The translations under genes and the position numbers were made by a program. The notes beneath the pieces are model-generated. The model was given only the letters and a program-made list of their open reading frames with translations, was not told the origin of the DNA and ran no database searches. Positions 16,948-24,654 of a stretch of 53,560 nucleotides of DNA are shown here, piece by piece. Position 1 is the stretch's first letter. Every line of letters begins with the position of its first letter. The stretch spans positions 1-53,560 of IMG/VR virus record IMGVR_UViG_3300042922_001297. One strand, given 5' to 3'. The DNA is from a virus.

Positions 16948-17926
16948 GGGAGACGCGGCTTCCCACTCGCCGCTTAGCAGGGCTGCGGTGAGCCGCTCGA
17001 CCACGCTCTTCGACATGGGCAAGGGCAGGAAGATCTCGCACGAGGCGCTGCGTCAGCTGCTGCCCGACGTCGAGGTCGCGCTGTTCTTCGCCAAGGCGTA
17101 CGACCTGGACTACCGCCAGCTCTCCGAGCTGCTGGCCGTCCGGTTCTCCGGGATGTCCGCGATCGACGCGCTGCTCAACGAGGGCGTCGACCACAGCTCC
17201 GTGCTGCAGGACTACCTGATCGACACGATCCCGGAGGACGTGTACCGCCGGGCCGACGTCGGGTACGACGACGAGGCGGAGGTCCCCGACACCGAGCTCC
17301 TCACCCAGCTGTGGGAGGAGGCGCTCGTCACGGTGGCCCAGTCCATCAAGGACGTGGCGGCGAAGCTGGCCGGCGTGCTCGAGTCCATGCCCAGCAAGTA
17401 CGGGCAGATGACGTTCGCGCACCTGCGCCAGCTGAACACCCAGCGGGGCAGCATCGGGACCTACGGCGCGCGCATCACGCACCCGCCGGTGGCCCCGAGG
17501 CTGGTGATCCTGGACGTGTCCGGGTCCATGACCGAGTCCACGGTGCGCCGCATCGTCGACGAGGTCGTGGCCCTGGCGTACCAGGCCGACGCCTCGCTGG
17601 CGATCGTGTCCAGCACCGCCACCTTCTGGGAGGCGGGGCAGTTCACGACGGCCGACGTGCTGCGCGCGGCCGAGTACATGGGCACGCAGTACGAGACGCT
17701 CACGCCCCTGCTCAACAGGGACTGGGAGACGGTCGTCACGATCGCGGACTACGACAGCTCGCGCTCGGCCGCGGACTACATCCGCACGAACGCGATCGGT
17801 CGGGTCGGCAAGGTGATCGACATCAGCCTGGTCGACCGGCCCACGTTCCTGGGTGAGTGCGTCGGCCAGCTGGCCAACGAGGTGCAGCCCGTGCTCGTCG
17901 GGAACTCGCGCTACCTGCTGACCTGA
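16931..17926 (+). CDS. VWA-domain protein, partner of the MoxR ATPase
   Basis: A 331-residue protein with a helical N-terminal half and a von Willebrand factor A domain starting near residue 188. The MIDAS motif DVSGSMTES (195-203) keeps the D-x-S-x-S needed to bind a divalent metal. It overlaps the ATPase gene by 17 bp, so the two are made together. In bacterial MoxR-VWA systems the VWA protein recruits substrates. The domain architecture is clear, but the substrate and benefit to the phage are not. Confidence 0.9.
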   Translation: MTVRSEGDAASHSPLSRAAVSRSTTLFDMGKGRKISHEALRQLLPDVEVALFFAKAYDLDYRQLSELLAVRFSGMSAIDALLNEGVDHSSVLQDYLIDTIPEDVYRRADVGYDDEAEVPDTELLTQLWEEALVTVAQSIKDVAAKLAGVLESMPSKYGQMTFAHLRQLNTQRGSIGTYGARITHPPVAPRLVILDVSGSMTESTVRRIVDEVVALAYQADASLAIVSSTATFWEAGQFTTADVLRAAEYMGTQYETLTPLLNRDWETVVTIADYDSSRSAADYIRTNAIGRVGKVIDISLVDRPTFLGECVGQLANEVQPVLVGNSRYLLT

Positions 17927-17935
17927 TCAGCACCT

Positions 17936-17979
17936 GATCGTGGCGACCGCAGGAAAAATTCCGCGCGATCGCCACGATC
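17936..17979. promoter_or_regulatory. 11-bp inverted repeat before the ssDNA-binding protein gene
   Basis: GATCGTGGCGA (17936-17946) pairs perfectly with TCGCCACGATC (17969-17979). The loop contains GGAAAAATTCC, a second small AT-centred palindrome. It lies in the gap between the VWA gene and the ssDNA-binding protein gene, so it may be an operator or the base of a promoter for the strongly expressed gene downstream. It could instead be a terminator for the preceding genes. Confidence 0.5.
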
Positions 17980-18017
17980 TCATCGACCGCAGTACAGAAC
18001 AGAGAAGGGTACCCCCT

Positions 18018-18704
18018 GTGAACCAGAACAACCCGCAGAACCTCACCGTCCGTGGCCGCCTGAGCTGGCCGGTCTGGACCGTGGCGGAGGCGCTGAAGCG
18101 CAACCCGAAGTCGAAGTTCCCGAAGCCGGACGACCAGGTGAAGGCGAGCTTCAACCTGCTCCTCGGCGAGGCACAGACGGAGAAGGTGCTCACGCACCTG
18201 AAGGACGTGTTCTTCCCGTGGTGCATCGAGCAGGAGAAGGCCGGGCAGAAGTCCGGGCTCACCGCTGCGCAGGTGAAGAAGCTCAACCGCAACATCGACG
18301 ACGCCGACTGGGCGACCGACGGTGTCTTCGGTCTCATCGGTGCGGTGCCGGAGAAGTCGGCCGAGCTCGCACCCGAGGCCGTCATCAACCTCAAGGTCAA
18401 CGGCCTCAAGGGTCGGGACCTCGAGCAGAAGGCGGTCGTCAAGAGCGAGGACCAGCTGAAGAACCCGACGGGTGACCTGGTCATCCCGGAGCGGGGTCTC
18501 ATCCTGCCGGTCAGCGACACCAACCTCGAGCTGTACCCGGGGTCGATCGTCGCCGCGACCATCAACCTGTTCGCGTTCGTCGGTGCACAGCCGGGCGTCA
18601 CCGCCTCGGCCGGCGCCGTGATCTTCGTGCAGGACGCCGAGCGCTTCGGCGGCGGCGGCACGGAGATCGACGAGGACTCGATCTTCATGGACGACGACGA
18701 GTAG
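18018..18704 (+). CDS. ssDNA-binding protein, T7 gp2.5/DUF2815-like
   Basis: A 228-residue protein starting at GTG 18018 behind AGAAGGG. The size, the strand-rich body (for example LRVNGLK-type repeats such as INLKVNGLKGRD), the region ending in AERFGGGG and the strongly acidic tail (DEDSIFMDDDE) match the OB-fold ssDNA-binding proteins of the DUF2815/gp2.5 group. There the acidic tail contacts polymerase and helicase. It sits between two structural signals, an inverted repeat upstream and a terminator downstream, so it is probably its own transcript as well as part of the replication operon. The family call is by overall pattern. Confidence 0.75.
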   Translation: MNQNNPQNLTVRGRLSWPVWTVAEALKRNPKSKFPKPDDQVKASFNLLLGEAQTEKVLTHLKDVFFPWCIEQEKAGQKSGLTAAQVKKLNRNIDDADWATDGVFGLIGAVPEKSAELAPEAVINLKVNGLKGRDLEQKAVVKSEDQLKNPTGDLVIPERGLILPVSDTNLELYPGSIVAATINLFAFVGAQPGVTASAGAVIFVQDAERFGGGGTEIDEDSIFMDDDE

Positions 18705-18717
18705 TCCATCACCTGAG

Positions 18718-18750
18718 AGCGGCGGCTCCCATCACGGGGGCCGCCGCTTT
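18718..18750 (+). terminator. Terminator after the ssDNA-binding protein gene
   Basis: AGCGGCGGC pairs perfectly with GCCGCCGCT and is followed by TTTCCCT. It starts 14 bp after the stop at 18704. Confidence 0.8.
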
Positions 18751-18773
18751 CCCTCTGCGAGGAGAGGCACGAC

Positions 18774-18926
18774 ATGTCGTACACCGTCACGCTGCACACG
18801 CAGCAGGCGAACACGCCGCTGATCATCAACGGCCTGAGCAAGAAGCGGCTGCGCCAGTGGGTCGACAGCTGGTTCAAGGACGAGCAGGCCACGGCCATCA
18901 ACATCGAGAAGGAGAACGACGAGTGA
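18774..18926 (+). CDS. Small protein, 50 residues
   Basis: A short gene with a good ribosome site (GAGGAGAGG, 7 bases before ATG 18774), whose stop overlaps the next start (GTGA). It encodes a compact basic-then-acidic peptide (LSKKRLRQWVDSWF, then INIEKENDE). Its position in the overlap chain supports it as real. Function unknown. Confidence 0.75.
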   Translation: MSYTVTLHTQQANTPLIINGLSKKRLRQWVDSWFKDEQATAINIEKENDE

Positions 18927-19318
18927 AGACCATCGCCTACACCGACATGGCCGACATCTTCAAGGGCCAGCAGTTCCAGGCGATCCGCACTCGGAACCGC
19001 AACACCGTGGCGAAGCCGCACGTGGACATGCTGCTGCGCGGCAACACCCAGCTGCACCAGCTGCGCGCGCGCAGGGGGTGGACGATCACGAGCGTGCTCG
19101 TGAACACGCTGCGCTACAACCCGGTGATCCAGGAGATCGAGACCGAGATCGACGGTGACCAGCTGCACTACACGCTGTACGCCGTGGACTCCTACATCGT
19201 GGCCGAGTTCACCGCGAAGCGGAGCACGGGCAACGACGTCGCTGCGTTCCCGTTCGAGCTCATCATCCTGGACAACGGTGAGTTCTACATCGACGCGTTC
19301 GATCGGCGGAACCGATGA
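18923..19318 (+). CDS. Hypothetical protein, 131 residues
   Basis: It starts at GTG 18923 in a GTGA overlap with the preceding small gene, with AGAAGGAG as ribosome site. An N-terminal basic region (KGQQFQAIRTRNRN) precedes alternating strands (YTLYAVDSYIVAEF, FELIILDNGEFYIDAF). Its stop overlaps the nuclease ATG, so it probably works with the recombination and replication genes that follow. No family is recognised. Confidence 0.75.
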   Translation: MKTIAYTDMADIFKGQQFQAIRTRNRNTVAKPHVDMLLRGNTQLHQLRARRGWTITSVLVNTLRYNPVIQEIETEIDGDQLHYTLYAVDSYIVAEFTAKRSTGNDVAAFPFELIILDNGEFYIDAFDRRNR

Positions 19319-20043
19319 GCATCCAGCGGTTCAGCGCATCAGTGGCGGAGCAGCACATGAACTGCCACGCCAGCGCGAACCTCGAGGCTGCGATCCCCGG
19401 ACTCGAGCTGCCGGTCGAGGACCGCACGGTGGACAACGCAGCCAACCGTGGCACCTCGTTCCACACCGAGATGGAACGCCTCATGAACGAGTACTCCGCG
19501 AACGAGCTCGACAAGATCGCGGCGTCGCTGAAGTACGTGTCCGCGGTACGACGGCTGCGCCGGTTCAAGGTGCTGACCGAAGCGAAGGGCACGGGGTGGT
19601 GGCTGAGCCAGAAGCCTGGCACCACGAGCGACCTCGTGCTCTACGTCGCGGACGAGATCCACGTCCTCGACTACAAGTTCGGGAAGATCCCGGTGGCGGC
19701 GAAGGACAACGCGCAGGGCAAGTACTACTCCCTCGCGTTCTCGCCGCTGGCACCGAAGGCGAAGGGCGTGCACTTCCACATCGTGCAGCCGTTCGCCGAC
19801 AACTACGACTCGGTGTTCTTCACGGCCGCCGAGCTCGAGCAGTTCCGTGTCGACACGGCGAACGCCGACCGTGCCATCCAGAACGGCAGCACCACGTTCG
19901 GGCCGACCGACAAGGGCTGCCTGTTCTGCCCGGCCAACCCGCACTCGCGTGGTGCGAAGGCCACGAAGTTCTGCCCGGTCATGATGCAGATGCTGTACCC
20001 GGTCAAGGTCGACGAGGACGCGATCCTCGACGACGTCGCGTAG
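19315..20043 (+). CDS. PD-(D/E)XK nuclease, Cas4/RecB-like with four cysteines
   Basis: A 242-residue nuclease. GTSFHTEMERL holds H50 and E52, E89 and D106 follow, and LDYKFGK carries D119 and K121, completing the PD-(D/E)XK active site. The family role is exonuclease or end resection in DNA repair and recombination. Cys17 in the first helix, and Cys202, Cys205 and Cys220 near the C-terminus, mirror the layout that holds an iron-sulphur cluster in Cas4 and AddB. The spacing of the last cysteine is wider than usual. It starts at an ATGA overlap and lies 16 bp before the DNA polymerase. DUF2800-type phage nucleases are the closest family by eye. Confidence 0.85.
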   Translation: MSIQRFSASVAEQHMNCHASANLEAAIPGLELPVEDRTVDNAANRGTSFHTEMERLMNEYSANELDKIAASLKYVSAVRRLRRFKVLTEAKGTGWWLSQKPGTTSDLVLYVADEIHVLDYKFGKIPVAAKDNAQGKYYSLAFSPLAPKAKGVHFHIVQPFADNYDSVFFTAAELEQFRVDTANADRAIQNGSTTFGPTDKGCLFCPANPHSRGAKATKFCPVMMQMLYPVKVDEDAILDDVA

Positions 20044-20059
20044 GAAGGAGTACCACCTG

Positions 20060-22159
20060 ATGATCGGTCTCGACTTCGAGACGTACTGCGACATCGACAT
20101 TCGCAAGCACGGGCTCGACAGGTACGTCAGTCACCCGAGCTTCCGGGTGCTGCTCGCCTCCACGTTCCGCCCGCACGACGGCGCACGTCGCTTCGACTTC
20201 GTGTTCAACCCGCACGCGAGGGAGCTGCTGAGCCTGTACCTGCAGGACAAGGAGATCGCTGCGCACAACCTGCCGTTCGAGCTCGCCGTGCTCGAGCGGA
20301 TCGGGATGAGCCGTGTCATCCGGCAGGGCTACGACAGCGCGATAATCGCGCGTGCTCGTGGCGCTGCGTCCAAGCTCGAGGCTGCGGCACCGCAGCTGCT
20401 GGGCGTGGACAAGATGGAGGCCGGCGCGCACCTGATCCGGCTGTTCTCCATGCCGCAGAAGGACGGCACGGTGCACGTGCTGGACCCGATCGGCTGGACG
20501 TCGGAGCTGCTCGCGCAGTGGAAGACCTTCGGGGACTACTGCGACCTGGACGCCGAGCTGTCGCACGACATCGTGTTCCAGTACCTGCGTCACCTGGACG
20601 GCAACGAGATCCGCAACGCGGGCATCACGCAGCGCATGAACGAGCGCGGCTGGTGCGTGGACCTGGACCTGGTGCGCGAGATGCAGCGCGTGTACCAGGA
20701 GAACCTGGTCACGCTCGAGCACGACTTCCGTGCCGAGCACGACCCGAAGGCGGAGCTCAACTTCCGCAGCACGATGCAGCTGCGGAAGTGGTGCGCCGAC
20801 CACAAGGTGCGGGCCACGTCGTTCGACGAGCTGCACGTGACCAAGCTGCTCGCGCGCGTGCGCAAGGAGATCGAGCGCATCAGCAACGGCGGCACCCCGA
20901 AGCGGGGTGGCCCGGACATCTTCGACCTCGAGGCCGTCGAGGCGATGCTGGTCACCAAGCAGGAGCTGGGCGGCAGCTCGCTGTCCAAGCTGCAGACCAT
21001 CGTCGACATGACGGGGACGGACGGACGGCTGCGTGGTCAGTACCTGCACGCCGGTGCGGGGCAGACCATGCGGACGTCCGGCCGCGGCGTGCAGATGCAG
21101 AACCTCAAGCGGCTCGGGCCCGTGCCCGACGACGTCGAGGAGCTGTTCGCTGCGGACCGTCACTTCGACAGCCTGTGGGACAACGGCAAGCTGGCGCGCA
21201 ACCTGCGTCAGGTGTTCGAGGCCGAGGTTACCCCGGGGCGCCTCATCGTCGCGGACTTCTCCGCCGTCGAGTCCCGGGCCCTGGCGTACCTGGCCGGGGA
21301 GGACTGGAAGGTCCAGTCCTACCGGGACGGCAAGGACATGTACAAGGTCCTGGCCGCCTCCATGCTGGGCACCGAGTACGACGCGGTGACCAAGGCCGAG
21401 CGCCAGCAGGGCAAGGTGGGCGAGCTCAGCTGTGGGTACGGCGCCGGCCCCGGTGCGGTGGTCACGTTCGCCGAGAAGATGGGCATGGACATCGACGAGG
21501 AGCAGGCCACGGAGATCGTCTTCAACTGGCGCGAGACCAACCCGAAGATCGTCCAGCTCTGGAAGAACCTGGACGCCGCGCTGCACGAGGTGGTCGAGCG
21601 CAGGGACACCGAGTCCTGGGTGCACCTGGACAACGGCAACCTGAAGGTCGGCATCGTACGCGTAGCGAACTACGAGTCGGTGCTGGCCGAGTACCCGGGC
21701 TCGATGAACATCGAGCTCCGGGTGGTGCAGGGCAGCAACACGATGCTCACCCGGATCTTCGTCGGGGCGCACACGAGGGGCAACGACATCTGCTACCTCA
21801 AGCCGAGCGAGCTGAAGTCGGGCAACCTCTGGCGTGCACGCTGGACGAAGAACGGACAGAGCGGACCGTACAAGATCTACGGCGGGAAGCTGACCGGCAT
21901 CCTCACGCAGTCGTTCTGCCGGGAGCTGTTCTTCGACGCGCTCGAAGAGGTGGAGCGAGAGCTCCAGCTCTTCCCGAACGTCAAGCTCATCGGTCAGTTC
22001 CACGATGAGGCAGTCGTCGAGTGGTGGCCGCACAAGAGCGCGGGCCTCACCTTCGCGGAGACGACGCAGCGGATCGAGAAGGCGATGACGGGCAACGCCC
22101 GGTTCCCGGACTTCCCGCTGGTGGTCGACGTGAAGGCCGGCCACCGCTACATCAAGTAG
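20060..22159 (+). CDS. polA: Family A DNA polymerase with 3'-5' exonuclease domain
   Basis: A 699-residue replicative polymerase. The N-terminal exonuclease keeps D5 and E7 (LDFETYC), the exo II-like HNLPFE (69-74) and YCDLD (160-164). The polymerase domain shows motif A VADFSAVESR (D399), motif B from R448 to Y460-G461 (ERQQGKVGELSCGYG) and motif C QFHDEA (H649, D650, E651). It lacks a 5'-nuclease domain, as is usual for phage enzymes. An insertion of about 60 residues between motifs B and C (about 535-600, including YPGSMNIELRVV) is longer than in T7-like relatives. AAGGAGT precedes the ATG. A hairpin follows the stop. Confidence 0.95.
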   Translation: MIGLDFETYCDIDIRKHGLDRYVSHPSFRVLLASTFRPHDGARRFDFVFNPHARELLSLYLQDKEIAAHNLPFELAVLERIGMSRVIRQGYDSAIIARARGAASKLEAAAPQLLGVDKMEAGAHLIRLFSMPQKDGTVHVLDPIGWTSELLAQWKTFGDYCDLDAELSHDIVFQYLRHLDGNEIRNAGITQRMNERGWCVDLDLVREMQRVYQENLVTLEHDFRAEHDPKAELNFRSTMQLRKWCADHKVRATSFDELHVTKLLARVRKEIERISNGGTPKRGGPDIFDLEAVEAMLVTKQELGGSSLSKLQTIVDMTGTDGRLRGQYLHAGAGQTMRTSGRGVQMQNLKRLGPVPDDVEELFAADRHFDSLWDNGKLARNLRQVFEAEVTPGRLIVADFSAVESRALAYLAGEDWKVQSYRDGKDMYKVLAASMLGTEYDAVTKAERQQGKVGELSCGYGAGPGAVVTFAEKMGMDIDEEQATEIVFNWRETNPKIVQLWKNLDAALHEVVERRDTESWVHLDNGNLKVGIVRVANYESVLAEYPGSMNIELRVVQGSNTMLTRIFVGAHTRGNDICYLKPSELKSGNLWRARWTKNGQSGPYKIYGGKLTGILTQSFCRELFFDALEEVERELQLFPNVKLIGQFHDEAVVEWWPHKSAGLTFAETTQRIEKAMTGNARFPDFPLVVDVKAGHRYIK

Positions 22160-22162
22160 AAC

Positions 22163-22201
22163 GAGCGGAGCCCTGGGGACCAGCGACCCGGGGCTCCGCT
22201 C
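22163..22201 (+). terminator. 11-bp hairpin after the DNA polymerase gene
   Basis: GAGCGGAGCCC pairs perfectly with GGGCTCCGCTC across 17 bases, 4 bp after the polymerase stop. The following bases (GATCCATTC) are not T-rich, so termination may be partial. Confidence 0.6.
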
Positions 22202-22253
22202 GATCCATTCCGAGAAGAGACGTGCTCACCGTAGCACGAGAGAGAAGGCAGAG

Positions 22254-22463
22254 ATGGAGCGAGAGACCTGCTCGACCAGGGACTGCGGCCGCACCGCGGA
22301 CTCGGTCGTCCGCACCAAGCAGTCGCGTGGCCCCGGGTCGGGCCCGATCACCACGGTGACGTGGTACATCAGCGACGCGTCTGAGGTGGAGCGCCGGCTC
22401 GGCACGCTGCTGTGCGCCGAGCACCGCGACCACATGCTCGCCGAGATCGGGAAGATCTCGTGA
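22254..22463 (+). CDS. Small cysteine-containing protein
   Basis: A 69-residue protein starting at ATG 22254 behind AGAAGGCAG. Cys6 and Cys11 (CSTRDC) with a later Cys and His in LLCAEHRDH suggest a small zinc-binding fold. The stop overlaps the GTG of the resolvase gene. Function unknown. Confidence 0.7.
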   Translation: MERETCSTRDCGRTADSVVRTKQSRGPGSGPITTVTWYISDASEVERRLGTLLCAEHRDHMLAEIGKIS

Positions 22464-22978
22464 GCGAGGGCGTGACGACGATCGTCGGCATCGACCCCGG
22501 GCTGGTGCACAACGGCGTGGTCGCCGTCGAGTTCTACCCCGGGCTGAAGCAGATCGAGGTGAAGCACGCCGCGATCGCGGGTAACCAGGAGCCGGCGGAC
22601 ATCTCGCTCGCCATCCTGCAGTGGGTGGCCGACGAGGTCGGCTGGCCCGAGGTGGACCAGACGTACGTCGAGAGCTACCGCGAGCGCGGGCAGGCGTACG
22701 CCACCAGCCCGAAGATGCGGGCCATCCTCGCCGAGCTGAGGCGTGACCTGCCCGAGGCCAAGATCCTGGACAACACCGGGATCAAGAAGGTGGTGCGGCC
22801 CAAGCTGCTCGACCTGCTGGGGCTGCGGTCGTTCCCGACCACGCACCACCAGGACCTGCAGAGCGCGGCGCGCATCCTCGTGCTCGGCATGCTGAAGGAC
22901 GAGGAGCTCAACGCGCTGCTCGCCGACGTCGTGCTCGCGTACATCAGCGGCACGCCGTGGCAGGTGGCGCATGTCTAG
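22460..22978 (+). CDS. RuvC-like Holliday-junction resolvase
   Basis: A 172-residue protein starting at GTG 22460 (GTGA overlap). VGIDPGLVHNG carries the first catalytic Asp (D12) of the RNase H fold, YVESYRERGQ the Glu (E71), and HHQDLQSAARIL the C-terminal His/Asp pair (H130, D132). The family cuts four-way junctions or branched replication intermediates before packaging. The length is typical of RuvC. It sits in the recombination and replication block after the polymerase. Confidence 0.88.
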   Translation: MSEGVTTIVGIDPGLVHNGVVAVEFYPGLKQIEVKHAAIAGNQEPADISLAILQWVADEVGWPEVDQTYVESYRERGQAYATSPKMRAILAELRRDLPEAKILDNTGIKKVVRPKLLDLLGLRSFPTTHHQDLQSAARILVLGMLKDEELNALLADVVLAYISGTPWQVAHV

Positions 22979-23210
22979 GAAGCCGCACCAGCGCACGGGC
23001 AAGGGCCTGGCCCGGGCGAAGCACGCCGGCACGCGCGTGCGCAGCTGGCGCACCCAGGTGCGGGTGGAGCAGAAGCTGCGGCTGCGCTCGGAGTTCGAGC
23101 CCACGCTCGACGAGGGGCTCGAGGATCTCGACGGGTGCAGCTGCCGCTGCGCCCATCTCTACGAGCCCGAGTGCGACGAGCTGTGCTCGCCGTACGGAGG
23201 TCAGCCATGA
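22971..23210 (+). CDS. Basic protein with C-terminal Cys cluster
   Basis: A 79-residue protein overlapping the resolvase gene by 8 bp. The first half is highly basic (RKPHQRTGKGLARAKHAGTR); the end holds five Cys (CSCRC, then two more) and could bind zinc. This combination suggests nucleic-acid binding, but no family is recognised. Confidence 0.75.
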   Translation: MSRKPHQRTGKGLARAKHAGTRVRSWRTQVRVEQKLRLRSEFEPTLDEGLEDLDGCSCRCAHLYEPECDELCSPYGGQP

Positions 23211-23458
23211 GCATCATCGGACGCATCGTGCGCGAGGACATCGCGCGCGGGAACAGGAGAGACAGCATGTACTCGAGCACCGAGGTCAAGGAGGCCGACG
23301 TCCAGGTCGGCGACTGGGCCCAGCACCGCGGCGGGCTGGACGGCCGCAAGGTCGTGGCCGTGGACCACGAGCGCGGCATGATCCAGATCGACCTCGTCGG
23401 CACGACGTCGGTGCCGCTGCCGATGGAGGCGTACACCTTCCGGCGGATCACGCCGTGA
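23207..23458 (+). CDS. Small SH3/KOW-like protein
   Basis: An 83-residue protein. ATG 23207 overlaps the previous stop and follows GGAGG. A second in-frame ATG at 23267 has its own good site (AGGAGAG), so a shorter 63-residue form is possible. The C-terminal half (VQVGDWAQHRGGLDGRKVVA, then strands) looks like a small beta-barrel of the KOW/SH3 type. Function unknown. Confidence 0.75.
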   Translation: MSIIGRIVREDIARGNRRDSMYSSTEVKEADVQVGDWAQHRGGLDGRKVVAVDHERGMIQIDLVGTTSVPLPMEAYTFRRITP

Positions 23459-23811
23459 CCGTGCACCTCAACACGGTGAAGTCGTCCGACCTCCACACCA
23501 GCAGGCTGTGGATCCCGGACGAGCCGCCGCCGTGCGTGGTGGACCCGGACGCATGGACCGAGCAGGCCCACCTGGGGCAGGGACGTCAGCCGGCGAACCC
23601 GCTGCGGGTGCTGCGCGAGCGCACCGAGCTCGCGCGCAAGGAGTGTCAGCTGCTGTGCCCGTTCCAGGTCGAGTGCCTGGAGGCAGCGATGGCAGAGGAG
23701 GGCGGACGCAAGGCGGAGAAGCGCTACGGCATCCGCGGCGGCCTCCTCCCCATCGAGCGGGAGACCCTGTACAAGCGACGCAAGAGAGAGAGCGAGAGGG
23801 CAGCAGCATGA
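23455..23811 (+). CDS. WhiB-family transcription factor
   Basis: A 118-residue protein starting at a GTGA overlap. C27 after PPP, then C64, C68 and C74 would bind an iron-sulphur cluster. YGIRGGLLPIER (91-102) is the WhiB G-x-x-G-G turn, and a basic tail (KRRKRESER) contacts DNA. WhiB proteins occur only in Actinobacteria and their phages, and usually act by binding the principal sigma factor. The central pair is C-x3-C here, where C-x2-C is usual, an oddity worth checking. It is a candidate regulator of host transcription or of the early-to-late switch. Confidence 0.88.
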   Translation: MTVHLNTVKSSDLHTSRLWIPDEPPPCVVDPDAWTEQAHLGQGRQPANPLRVLRERTELARKECQLLCPFQVECLEAAMAEEGGRKAEKRYGIRGGLLPIERETLYKRRKRESERAAA

Positions 23812-24323
23812 CGCAGCAGGACGTGACGACCGAGGTCGTCGACGGCAGGCGCTCCGTGTACGGAGAGCCGAGCGAGTCGTTCCCCCGGGTGGCCCAGGCG
23901 TGGTCGGCCATCCTCGGGACCGAGGTCCGGCCCGACCAGGTGCCGCTCCTGCTGATCGGCTACAAGCTGATCCGCGCGAGCGAGTGCCCCGAGTACAGCG
24001 ACAACATCGACGACGTCGACGGGTACGCCAAGATCTTCCGCGAGGTGATGGGCGACCGGCTCATCGAGGCGCGGTCGGTCACCGAGTTCCTCGAGAAGAA
24101 GGCGGCGCGCGAGCGGCAGGAGCAGGCGGCCGAGATGCGCGCGGCGATCCCCGTGCTCACGGGGTTCAAGCAGAGCACGAGCTCGTACCACGTCCACGTG
24201 ATCGAGTGCCGGGGCTCCAACCGGGAGCGGGCCATGGCCGGGGAGCCCTGGGTGTGCATCTGCCCGGAGGCCACGCCGCAGCAGGACCGGCTCGTCGACG
24301 GCGAGCTCGGCACGCTGAAGTGA
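23808..24323 (+). CDS. DUF6378-like phage protein
   Basis: A 171-residue protein in an ATGA overlap with the WhiB gene. The opening (RRSVYGEPSESFPRVAQAWS, then a conserved LLIGYKLIRAS and DNIDDVDGYA) matches a domain common in phages and called DUF6378, of unknown role. The C-terminal 50 residues contain CRGSNRERAM and VCICPEA, with possible metal-binding Cys. Confidence 0.75.
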   Translation: MTQQDVTTEVVDGRRSVYGEPSESFPRVAQAWSAILGTEVRPDQVPLLLIGYKLIRASECPEYSDNIDDVDGYAKIFREVMGDRLIEARSVTEFLEKKAARERQEQAAEMRAAIPVLTGFKQSTSSYHVHVIECRGSNRERAMAGEPWVCICPEATPQQDRLVDGELGTLK

Positions 24324-24454
24324 TCGCTCGTCGCAAGCACCGTCGGCTGCGCCGTGTCCTCGTGGACGCGGCGTGGTCGACGGCGCTGTTCATCGTTCTG
24401 TTCAGCATCGGTCTCATGTTCGGGACCGTCATCACAGGAAGGCACGGCTGGTGA
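24320..24454 (+). CDS. Very small single-pass membrane protein
   Basis: A 44-residue peptide from a GTGA overlap: a basic cytoplasmic N-terminus (RRKHRRLRR) and one transmembrane helix at about residues 18-38. Overlapping starts on both sides support it. Function unknown. Confidence 0.65.
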   Translation: MIARRKHRRLRRVLVDAAWSTALFIVLFSIGLMFGTVITGRHGW

Positions 24455-24654
24455 AGCAGCTGATCATCGTCAGGATCGAGAAGACCGAGGGCGACTACAT
24501 GTCGCCGACCGAGCTCGTCTCCGCCGTCAAGGCGGTGGAGGCCCAGCTCGAGGACGTCGCGCCGGCCGAGCCGCGCACCGTCAAGGCGCACGGCAACAAG
24601 GGCGACATCTACAAGGTCGAGGGCTGGGTCTCTCGGAGCATCGAGCTGCTCTGA
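24451..24654 (+). CDS. Small protein, 67 residues
   Basis: Starts at GTG 24451 in a GTGA overlap. Strand-helix-strand pattern (KQLIIVRIEKTEGDYM, then a helix, then GDIYKVEGWV). Its stop overlaps the helicase start (TGATG), so it may be a helicase accessory factor. No family is recognised. Confidence 0.7.
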   Translation: MKQLIIVRIEKTEGDYMSPTELVSAVKAVEAQLEDVAPAEPRTVKAHGNKGDIYKVEGWVSRSIELL

